NCBI RefSeq assembly: GCF_002797445.1 | Contig: NZ_PGEP01000001.1 | Span: forward strand, 372,001 to 436,000 | DNA from: Acidovorax sp. 69 | Lineage (GTDB): Bacteria > Pseudomonadota > Gammaproteobacteria > Burkholderiales > Burkholderiaceae_C | Length of the DNA stretch: 64,000 bases | Direction of reading: 5' to 3' | Shown here: piece by piece, positions 57,612-64,000 of the stretch | How the letters are laid out: every line of letters begins with the position of its first letter | Numbering within the stretch: position 1 is the first letter of the stretch | Translations under genes and position numbers: made by a program | The notes under the pieces: generated by a model | Database searches by the model: none | What the model was told of the DNA's origin: nothing | Seen by the model: the letters and a program-made list of their open reading frames with translations, nothing else

Positions 57612-58910
57612 ATGACCTATTTTCGCCTTACCTGTGTGGCTGCTGCTGCGGTCCTGCTTGTCGCTTGCGGTGGCTCCGACGATCCCGCACGTGGCGCGCT
57701 GATTGACCCCCCTGCCGCCGTGGCCACCCTGACTGTGGCGCAGATCGATGCGGCCACCGCCAGCAGTGGCTTGCAGGCGATCAGCGGCAAGGCCAAGTGC
57801 GATGTGAAGGTGGTGGCGTTGAACTACGTGACCGCGGGTGCAAAGACTGGTGAAAGCACCAACGCCTCGGGGGTGATGCTGGTCCCTGGCGGCACGTGCA
57901 CGGCAGCCGCCCCGTTGGTGGCCTATGCCAAGGGAACCGACGTGCAAAAGCCGCGCACCCTGGCCAATCCGCAAGACAGTGAGACTTTATTGCTGGCCGC
58001 CATGTATGCCGCCCAGGGGTATGCCGTGGTGGCCACTGACTACTTGGGTTTTGCCAAGTCGGGCTACAGCTACCACCCCTATCTGCATGCAGACTCTGAA
58101 GCCACATCGGTCATCGACTCGGTGCGTGCTGCGCGCAATGCGGCGGGTGCGGTGGGGGCCAATCTGTCGGGCAAGGTGATGTTCACGGGCTATTCGCAGG
58201 GCGGGCACTCTTCGATGGCGGCGCACCGTTCCGCGGAGCGCGACTACGGGACCGAGTTCAATGTGGTGGCGGGCGCGCATCTGGCAGGCCCTTACAACCT
58301 GTCGGGTTCGCTGCGCATCCCGGATGCCATCGCGGGCGTACAGTTCTTCGTGCCCTACCTGGTGACGTCCTGGCAGAAGGTGTACGGCACGGTTTATACC
58401 GATGTGAAGGATGTCTTCAAGGCCCCGTATTCGGGGTACATCGAGAACCTGTTGCCTCACCCTACGCTGAACTACACCACCCTGTTGACTACCGGCACAC
58501 TGCCTGCAGGCACACCCAATCAGGCGCGGGACGCCCTGTTCCAATCGGCGTTCATCACGGGATCGCAGACCAGTTCCACCCATCCGCTGTATCTGGCGGC
58601 CAAGAAGAACGACCTGCTGGGCTGGACACCCAAGTCGCGCGTCATGCTGTGCGGGGGGGCGGGCGATCCTACGGTGCCCCCGGCCGTTCACATGGCCGTC
58701 ATGAAAGCCGACTTTGACAACCGGGGCGTGACGAACGTGACCTCGGTCGATGTGGACGCTGCCGTGCAGGCCACCTATGGCCCCGGTGGCAAGGCCCCCA
58801 CCGATCCAGCATCGGCCGCATTTGCCACCTACTACGGCAGCTATCACGGCACCTACGAGCCACCGTTCTGCCACGCGCAGGCTCGGGCGGTGTTCGACGC
58901 TGTCAGGTAG
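57612..58910 (+). CDS. Secreted alpha/beta-hydrolase lipoprotein (lipase-like)
   Basis: A 432-residue lipoprotein from ATG 57612 with lipobox LLVAC. The fold is alpha/beta-hydrolase: oxyanion region AYAKGTDV, a YAVVATDYLGFAKSGYSYH segment, and nucleophile Ser195 in GYSQGGHSS. An Asp in CGGAGDPTVPP and a C-terminal His in YYGSYHGTYEPPFC can complete the triad. The arrangement recalls the LIP (PF03583) secretory lipases. It is the first of three lipoprotein hydrolase-like genes in a row and ends in a terminator. Confidence 0.83.
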   Translation: MTYFRLTCVAAAAVLLVACGGSDDPARGALIDPPAAVATLTVAQIDAATASSGLQAISGKAKCDVKVVALNYVTAGAKTGESTNASGVMLVPGGTCTAAAPLVAYAKGTDVQKPRTLANPQDSETLLLAAMYAAQGYAVVATDYLGFAKSGYSYHPYLHADSEATSVIDSVRAARNAAGAVGANLSGKVMFTGYSQGGHSSMAAHRSAERDYGTEFNVVAGAHLAGPYNLSGSLRIPDAIAGVQFFVPYLVTSWQKVYGTVYTDVKDVFKAPYSGYIENLLPHPTLNYTTLLTTGTLPAGTPNQARDALFQSAFITGSQTSSTHPLYLAAKKNDLLGWTPKSRVMLCGGAGDPTVPPAVHMAVMKADFDNRGVTNVTSVDVDAAVQATYGPGGKAPTDPASAAFATYYGSYHGTYEPPFCHAQARAVFDAVR

Positions 58911-58947
58911 TTCGCCAAGGCGCTGCGCGCTTTAGACCCCGCAACCT

Positions 58948-58982
58948 ACGCCCCACCGGTATTTACCCGGTGGGGCGTTTTT
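58948..58982 (+). terminator. Intrinsic terminator after lipase-like gene
   Basis: ACGCCCCACCGG / CCGGTGGGGCGT: a perfect 12-bp stem with a 7-base loop and a T run. Confidence 0.95.
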
Positions 58983-59050
58983 GCTTTGGCTTTTAAAATT
59001 TCGAAAAATAGCACGGGCGTTCTATTTTGAAATTACAGGAGTGAATACTG

Positions 59051-60193
59051 ATGAAATTCCAGCGCAAGGCATTGTGGGTTTCCCTGGCGGCGGCGTCGCT
59101 GTTGGTCGCGTGCGGCGGCGGTGGGGCTGACACCTCTCCCATTGCACCCATCACGACCATCAAGGTCATGGGGGACAGCATTGCCGACAGCGGTACTTTC
59201 GGGTTCAAGTTCACCGTGCAGGGGGCAGCGCCCACCGGGCCATCATCCACCCCCATCTGGCCCGAGCTGGTGGCCAACAGCTATAGCAACGCGCTGTGCC
59301 CCCGCTACGTGTTCACGGGCAGCGCCTTTAACAATGCTGCTGGTTGCACCAACTACGCCATTGGCGGCGGGCGCATCAACAATTTCACGGCCCCCACATC
59401 CCCTGCGTCCATCGTCAAGCAACTGACCGATGCCGGCGCTGACGGCTTCGGCGCGGGTGACCTGCTGCTGATCGACGGCGGTGGCAACGATGCCGCTGAC
59501 CTGATCGGTGCGTACCTCTCGGCCTCCAAGGACGGTGGTGCGGCCTACAGCGCCGTGCTCACCACATTGCTGCCAGCGGCCACGGTCAACGCGGGGCTGG
59601 CAGGTGGCGCCACGGGCATGGCCCAACTGGGTGGCGCCTACATGATGGCGCTGGCCGACAAGTTCCATGGCGCCATCGAGGCCAATGCGCTGAACAAGGG
59701 TGCTTTGCGCGTGGCCGTGCTGAATATGCCTGCTATCGACAAAACGCCGCGACTGCAGCAGGTGCTGGGCGGCATCACAGCCACCGCTGGGGCGACCGCC
59801 AGTGCCCAGGTGCAGGGTATTTTGAAAGCCTGGCTGGAAGCCTTCAACGGCCAGCTGGCCCAGCGTTTCGCCGGTAACAGCAAGGTCGTGGTGGTGGACT
59901 TCTACACCTCTTTCAACGACCAGGTGGCCAACCCTGCACAGTTCGGGCTGACCAACGCCAAGAACACCGCTTGCCCCATCACGGGCATGGGTGCCGATGG
60001 CCTGCCCACCTACACCTTCCCCACCTGCACGGCGGCCGCTTTGTCTGCACAGACACCGCCCGCAGGCGCCACGGGTGGCGCGGACTGGTGGAAAACCTAC
60101 GCGTTTTCCGACAGTTTTCACCCCACTCCGTATGGCCACCAACTGGTCAGCCAGTTGGTGTCGCGGTCGCTGGCCCGTGCAGGCTGGCTGTAA
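59051..60193 (+). CDS. SGNH/GDSL hydrolase lipoprotein, catalytic residues intact
   Basis: A 380-residue lipoprotein with lipobox LLVAC and then a Gly run. SGNH blocks: block I VMGDSIADSGTFG with Ser43; block III LLLIDGGGNDAADL with Asn; block V FSDSFHPTPYGHQLVSQLV with Asp and His. It is probably an esterase or lipase exposed in the periplasm or at the outer membrane. Four Cys in two pairs (CPRYVF / GCTNY; CPITG / TCTAA) may form disulfides. The OmpW gene follows by 24 bases, likely the same transcript. A related but catalytically substituted protein is encoded convergently downstream. Confidence 0.9.
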   Translation: MKFQRKALWVSLAAASLLVACGGGGADTSPIAPITTIKVMGDSIADSGTFGFKFTVQGAAPTGPSSTPIWPELVANSYSNALCPRYVFTGSAFNNAAGCTNYAIGGGRINNFTAPTSPASIVKQLTDAGADGFGAGDLLLIDGGGNDAADLIGAYLSASKDGGAAYSAVLTTLLPAATVNAGLAGGATGMAQLGGAYMMALADKFHGAIEANALNKGALRVAVLNMPAIDKTPRLQQVLGGITATAGATASAQVQGILKAWLEAFNGQLAQRFAGNSKVVVVDFYTSFNDQVANPAQFGLTNAKNTACPITGMGADGLPTYTFPTCTAAALSAQTPPAGATGGADWWKTYAFSDSFHPTPYGHQLVSQLVSRSLARAGWL

Positions 60194-60217
60194 TCCACTG
60201 AACCAGGTTTCACCCAC

Positions 60218-60898
60218 ATGAAAAAAATCACGCATTCCTTCCTTGGGGTCGCAGGCGCCCTGGTGCTGGCAGCTGCGGGCGGCGCGCAGGCACAGACGGC
60301 AGGCAGTTGGCTGGTGCGCGCAGGCGCTACGCAAATCTCCCCGCAAGTCACCAGCGGAGACCTCTCCGCCCCAAGCTTCACCGGCACCAAGGTGGACGTA
60401 CGCGCAGACACGCAGTTGGCAGGCGGTATCACCTACATGCTGACCGACCATTGGGCGGTGGATGTGCCACTGGCGCTGCCTTTCAAGCACGACATTGTGG
60501 GTGCCGGTGCGATTGCGGGTGTGGGCAAGATCGGTGAGGTCAAGGTACTCCCCATGACCGTGTTTGCGCAGTACCGGTTTTTGGAGGCCAACGCCCGCGT
60601 ACGTCCTTATGTGGGCCTGGGTGTGACCTACGCCAGGTTCTTCAAGGAACGTGGCACCGCTGCGCTGTCGGGCCTGACGGGGGGCAACCCGTCGCGCCCC
60701 ACCACGCTGAGCGCCGAGTCTCGGTTTGGCCTGACCCCCCAGGTCGGGGTGAGTGTGGCCCTGAACGACCAGTGGTCCCTGGACGTTGCGTACTACAAAA
60801 CCTTTGTCAAGACGCGCAATACGCTGTCCACCGGTCAGACCATTGATGTGAAGCTCAATCCCAACGTGGTGGCCCTGGGCATCGTCTATCGGTTCTGA
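60218..60898 (+). CDS. ompW: OmpW-family outer-membrane protein
   Basis: A 226-residue beta-barrel protein. The signal peptide ends at GAQAQT near residue 27. Family motifs are GSWLVRAGATQISPQ, a GGITYMLTDHWAVDVPLALP strand pair, and the C-terminal VKLNPNVVALGIVYRF ending in Phe as needed for barrel insertion. OmpW/AlkL proteins form narrow channels that admit hydrophobic molecules such as alkanes. It lies 24 bases after the SGNH hydrolase gene, suggesting ester hydrolysis coupled to uptake (inference). Confidence 0.92.
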   Translation: MKKITHSFLGVAGALVLAAAGGAQAQTAGSWLVRAGATQISPQVTSGDLSAPSFTGTKVDVRADTQLAGGITYMLTDHWAVDVPLALPFKHDIVGAGAIAGVGKIGEVKVLPMTVFAQYRFLEANARVRPYVGLGVTYARFFKERGTAALSGLTGGNPSRPTTLSAESRFGLTPQVGVSVALNDQWSLDVAYYKTFVKTRNTLSTGQTIDVKLNPNVVALGIVYRF

Positions 60899-60944
60899 GC
60901 TTAGCGCCCAAGGTACGCCCTGCGGGGCGTCTACTTGCAACGAA

Positions 60945-60973
60945 AAAGGCCGCCTGAAAAGGCGGCCTTTTTT
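60945..60973. terminator. Bidirectional terminator between convergent genes
   Basis: AAAGGCCGCC-TGAAAA-GGCGGCCTTT, a perfect 10-bp stem flanked by T on the plus strand and A (T on the minus strand) on the other side. It serves OmpW and the convergent SGNH-like gene. Confidence 0.93.
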
Positions 60974-60991
60974 ATGCAAACCCGCTGGGGC

Positions 60992-61945
60992 TTACCAGCG
61001 CGCGCGCAGGCGGTCGTAGGCGTAAGTGCCAAACTGGCGCTGTGCCGACGGCGTGAGGTACACAGAGTCGGCAAACACAAACGAATCCTGGCTGGCGCCG
61101 GTCAGCAGTGTGGATGTGTTGCACAGGGCCGAGTTGACCTGGCCGGCACCGATGCCGATGCCATTGGTGGCATCCACCGACGTACAGACGGCCGCCGTGG
61201 CGTTGTTGAAGCCGTAGTTGGCTGGCACGCTGGTGTACAGGTTCACGTAGTAGGCCGAGTCCACATACAGCACGTTGGCACCCAGGTCCACGATGCCCAC
61301 GAGCAGGCCTTCGTTGAAGCGGCTGCTGGCGTCTGTCAGCAGGGCTTCGCGGCCAATGGTCTTGGCCCAGGGGGTCTTGCTCAAGTCATAGGTGCCGGTC
61401 ACCACCACATACTTGGCACCGGCAGTCACAAGGCGGCGCACCTGGGCGGCCATGTCTTCACCGGCTTTGCGTGCGGCCGCCACCATCGCTGCCTCGGTCT
61501 GGGTGCCTGCGTTCACGGCCGCCATGCCTGCGATCACATCGCTGAGGCCACCGCTCACGATCACCAGGTCAGTGTTCGCAAAACTGCCAGCGGCCAGGAA
61601 GGTATCGATCTGCTCGGTGATGGTGCGTGTGCCGGCGTTGCCTGCAGCGTCCGGCTTGGCATTGATGCGCGCGTTGCCTGCCGCATAGCTCTGGCCACCT
61701 GCTGAAACGGCCGTGAGGGGCTTGCCGTAGTTGGCTGCAACCTGAAGGGTCCAGTTGTTGACGCTGCCATCGTTGACTGTATAGCGTGAACCGTTTTGCC
61801 CCACATCGTTCATGGCGTCGCCGAACGCGATGAAGCGTTGGGGCGAGATGGCCGATTCGGTGGTGCTGGAACCGCAGGCCGCGAGCAACGCGGCCGACGC
61901 ACATGCGGCGACCAAGACGGTGCGGCGCATCCAATTTGCTGCCAT
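60992..61945 (-). CDS. SGNH-fold lipoprotein with substituted catalytic residues
   Basis: A 317-residue lipoprotein with lipobox LLAAC. The SGNH layout is evident but each catalytic residue differs. Block I reads FIAFGDAMNDVGQ with Ala44 in place of the nucleophile Ser. Block III reads VSGGLSDV with Ser135 for Asn. Block V reads FADSVYLTPSAQRQF with Tyr where the neighbouring hydrolase has the catalytic His. Asp in block V is kept. The rest is well preserved and ends in a normal DRLRARW. It is probably a binding or structural pseudoenzyme related to the gene at 59051-60193. Confidence 0.88.
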   Translation of the reverse strand: MAANWMRRTVLVAACASAALLAACGSSTTESAISPQRFIAFGDAMNDVGQNGSRYTVNDGSVNNWTLQVAANYGKPLTAVSAGGQSYAAGNARINAKPDAAGNAGTRTITEQIDTFLAAGSFANTDLVIVSGGLSDVIAGMAAVNAGTQTEAAMVAAARKAGEDMAAQVRRLVTAGAKYVVVTGTYDLSKTPWAKTIGREALLTDASSRFNEGLLVGIVDLGANVLYVDSAYYVNLYTSVPANYGFNNATAAVCTSVDATNGIGIGAGQVNSALCNTSTLLTGASQDSFVFADSVYLTPSAQRQFGTYAYDRLRARW

Positions 61946-62114
61946 GTATTTCTCCAGAAAAGTGGGGGGTAGTTTAGCGGGGCAATGTCAAACCATGTAA
62001 AGCTGCCATCGAACCTGCTCTCAAGAGGCGCTTTGTTCTCCGCGTCCCCCTTTCCACGCGCAGCGCGAGAGAAGAGGGAGGGCCGCGATGAAGTCGATCA
62101 GTGGGAAGAGCTTG

Positions 62115-63131
62115 TCATGCGGCGGCAGCGCGTTGAAGTCGATCGCGCACGCCTTCCCAGTCGGCCGCAGCAGGGGGGGCCTCAATCCAGATCAGCTTGG
62201 CGCCCTCGTCGTCAAAGCTGCGCAGCACGGCAAAAAGCTGCTGGGCGGTTGCGGCGGCGTCATCGGGCATGCGCCGCAGGACCAGCCGGGAGGAGTGCAT
62301 GCGCAGCACCGAGCGGGCGTAGATGGCAATGTGCGCAGCATCGGCGCCCAGCAGGTCCAGGCTGGTTTGCAGGGCTTTGGCGTCCATCAGTCGGACTTTG
62401 GCCGCGGGGGCGTAGTGGGCCTCCAGCGTGCCGGATGCGCGGGGGGTGAGCGCGGGCATATCGTCTTTGGACAGCGGCGCAATGCCGCAGGCTGCTGCGA
62501 TCTGGGCCCGCGTGATGGCCCCGGGCCGCAGCAGTACGGGCACGCCGCGCGTGCAGTCCACGATGGTGGATTCGATACCCACACCGCAGGGGCCGCCGTC
62601 GAGCACCAGCAAGTCGGCGCCCAGCTCGTCCTGCACATGCCGGGCGGTGGTGGGGCTCACGCGGCCAAAGCGGTTGGCACTGGGGGCTGCCACGCCCCAC
62701 ACGGGCGGGCCGCCCTGGGCTGCGTCATCGCCCGGCGCAGCGCAAGCCTGTAGCAGGGCATGGGCGACCGGGTGCGCGGGGCAGCGCAGGCCCACGCTGT
62801 CCTGGCCCCCCGTGGCGGCCGTGGCGACGCCAGGCAGGCGCGGCAGGATCAGCGTGAGCGGGCCAGGCCAGAAGGCATCGACCAACTTTTGCGCAAAGCC
62901 TGGTACCGCACTGGCGAAATGTGCGATGCCCTCGGCGTTGGCCACATGCACGATGAGCGGGTGGTCGCTGGGGCGGCCCTTGGCGGTGAAGATCTGCGCC
63001 ACGGCAGCGTCGCTGCTCGCATCGGCTGCCAGGCCGTACACCGTTTCGGTGGGCAGGCCGAGCAATGCGCCGGCACGTACGGCGCGCGCGGCGGTGGCAA
63101 TGGCCTGGGGATCGTTACCGTCGAGGATCAT
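62115..63131 (-). CDS. L-threonylcarbamoyladenylate synthase (Sua5 type)
   Basis: A 338-residue protein of the long Sua5 form: an N-terminal YrdC domain (ALLGLPTETVYGLAADASSD; FTAKGRPSDHPLIVHVA; VGLRCPAHPVAHALL) and a C-terminal Sua5 domain after a linker near residue 235. It makes threonylcarbamoyl-AMP from threonine, bicarbonate and ATP, the first step of tRNA t6A synthesis; TsaB in this window acts later. It follows purK by 16 bases on the same strand, a usual order in Burkholderiales. The 170 bases after its stop show nothing notable. Confidence 0.94.
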   Translation of the reverse strand: MILDGNDPQAIATAARAVRAGALLGLPTETVYGLAADASSDAAVAQIFTAKGRPSDHPLIVHVANAEGIAHFASAVPGFAQKLVDAFWPGPLTLILPRLPGVATAATGGQDSVGLRCPAHPVAHALLQACAAPGDDAAQGGPPVWGVAAPSANRFGRVSPTTARHVQDELGADLLVLDGGPCGVGIESTIVDCTRGVPVLLRPGAITRAQIAAACGIAPLSKDDMPALTPRASGTLEAHYAPAAKVRLMDAKALQTSLDLLGADAAHIAIYARSVLRMHSSRLVLRRMPDDAAATAQQLFAVLRSFDDEGAKLIWIEAPPAAADWEGVRDRLQRAAAA

Positions 63132-63147
63132 GGTGAGGGTGCATGGC

Positions 63148-64000
63148 TCAGAAGGGCGCGATGCCCAGGAGCGCGGCGGCCTGCAGGGCCGTGGCGCGCG
63201 CCGCGTCGGGGGTGGCGGCGGTGATGTTCAGGTGCCCCATCTTGCGGCCGCGTTTGGCGTCGCGCTTGCCGTACAGGTGCAGGTGCGTGCCAGGCAAGGC
63301 CAGCACAGCGGCCCAGGGCGGGGTCTGCGCGGCGTCGCCGTGGGCAAACCACAAATCGCCCAGCAGGTTGAGCATGACGGCGGCGCTGTGCTGGCGCGGC
63401 TGCGTGAGCGGCAGGCCGGCCATGGTGCGCACCTGCAACTCGAACTGAGACACGTCGCAGGCGTTCTGGCTGTAGTGGCCGCTGTTGTGTGGGCGTGGGG
63501 CGATCTCGTTGACCACCAGGCTGTCGTCCTGCAACACAAAAAATTCGACGCAGAGCACGCCCACATACTGCAGGCCTTCTGCTACAGATTTTGCAGCGGC
63601 TACCGCTTGACTCACTAGCGCCTGCGGCAGATTTCCTTCGTAAACCTCGGTCACGGCCAGGATGCCGTCGCGGTGCAGGTTGCGCTGCACGGGCAGGTGC
63701 ACCATGGTGCCGTTCGCGCCACGTGCCAGGATGACCGAGCATTCCAGCGCCAGGGGCAGCATCTTTTCGAGCACGCAGGGCACTTTGCCCACCGATTCCC
63801 AGGCTGCCGCCAGCTCGGCAGCGGCTTTTACGCGCACCTGGCCTTTGCCGTCGTAGCCCATGCGGGCTGTTTTCAAGATCCCGGGCAGCAGGTCGGCGGA
63901 CACCGCCGCCAATTGCTCGGCTGTTTCGATCACCGCGTACGGGGCGCAGGGCACGCTGCAACGCACGAAGTGGGCCTTTTCCCGTGCGCGGTCTTGCGCC
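63148..64000 (-). CDS. purK: 5-(carboxyamino)imidazole ribonucleotide synthase, partial
   Basis: The gene runs off the window end; about 284 C-terminal residues are present, and the frame is open to base 64000. It belongs to the ATP-grasp superfamily: VPCAPYAVIETAEQL, KTARMGYDGKGQVRV (the family loop), VGVLCVEFFVLQDDSLVVNE and IAPRPHNSGHYSQNACDVSQ are diagnostic of PurK. The product carboxylates AIR to N5-CAIR in purine synthesis, followed by PurE. The segment GNLPQALVSQAVAAAKSVAE is encoded by copy H of the dispersed element. The sua5 gene follows. Confidence 0.95.
   Translation of the reverse strand, partial: AQDRAREKAHFVRCSVPCAPYAVIETAEQLAAVSADLLPGILKTARMGYDGKGQVRVKAAAELAAAWESVGKVPCVLEKMLPLALECSVILARGANGTMVHLPVQRNLHRDGILAVTEVYEGNLPQALVSQAVAAAKSVAEGLQYVGVLCVEFFVLQDDSLVVNEIAPRPHNSGHYSQNACDVSQFELQVRTMAGLPLTQPRQHSAAVMLNLLGDLWFAHGDAAQTPPWAAVLALPGTHLHLYGKRDAKRGRKMGHLNITAATPDAARATALQAAALLGIAPF
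63576..63630 (-). repeat. Dispersed palindromic element, copy H, inside purK
   Basis: On the coding strand the copy has GGCGCTAGTGAGTCAAGCGG at the left and GCTGCAAAATCTGTAGCA at the right. It aligns to copy E over 50 bases without gaps at a little over half identity by eye. It is more diverged than the others and keeps purK open. Confidence 0.5.

Overview
The window is a GC-rich, gene-dense chromosomal segment from a betaproteobacterium. It most resembles the Burkholderiales family Comamonadaceae (Acidovorax-like). The basis is product-level recognition: a fused indolepyruvate:ferredoxin oxidoreductase beside an Lrp/AsnC regulator, a DUF1631 protein behind secDF, a Bug-type solute receptor, many ATGA-overlapped gene pairs, and a dispersed AT-rich palindromic repeat that I associate with this family from memory. 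No rRNA, tRNA, CRISPR array, insertion sequence or prophage was seen.

Layout. 1-4.2 kb: 3' end of a YhdP/AsmA-like gene, a nitrilase-family amidase, and a PAS histidine kinase with a FixJ/NarL-type regulator. 4.3-8.4 kb: an OmpA-like lipoprotein, a small membrane-protein ORF with G8/C8 tracts, mltA, and an MFS exporter flanked by repeat copies. 8.4-12.7 kb: Lrp regulator divergent from iorAB. 12.8-18.7 kb: yajC-secD-secF and DUF1631. 18.7-24.5 kb: dprA and a LysM gene, divergent from def-lipoprotein-fmt-azlCD. 24.6-31.4 kb: pgk, a FlgO-family lipoprotein pair, pyrF, a LysR regulator, and a Bug receptor coupled to an AstE/ASPA-type deacylase. 31.7-44.5 kb: gapA, tkt, speD-murU-pepP-CPBP, pyk, two PAP2 phosphatases divergent from an OmpR/PmrB-like two-component system, and fba. 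44.8-52.5 kb: a lipoprotein, pntAB, fadD, mtnN, corA. 52.6-57.3 kb: a degenerate uracil-glycosylase-like gene, rimI, tsaB, a DMT exporter, dacB. 57.3-62 kb: a SemiSWEET-like gene remnant, then a secreted-lipase lipoprotein, an SGNH hydrolase, OmpW, and an SGNH homologue lacking its catalytic residues. 62.1-64 kb: a Sua5/TsaC protein and purK, which runs off the end.

Themes. Central carbon enzymes (pgk, gapA, tkt, pyk, fba) lie within 20 kb but are separated by unrelated genes. Envelope genes dominate: SecDF/YajC, MltA, DacB, LysM, MurU, PAP2, OmpA, OmpW and seven or more lipoproteins.

The most unusual feature is a roughly 50-nt palindromic element present in at least eight recognisable copies. 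Four lie inside open reading frames (fmt, murU, mtnN, purK) without breaking them, and two supply the stop codon of a gene. Other highlights are a PmrA-box-like direct repeat between the PAP2 genes and their neighbouring two-component system, an apparent SGNH pseudoenzyme next to an intact paralogue, and a possible contingency locus in a small membrane protein. All calls come from reading the sequence; no database search was run.
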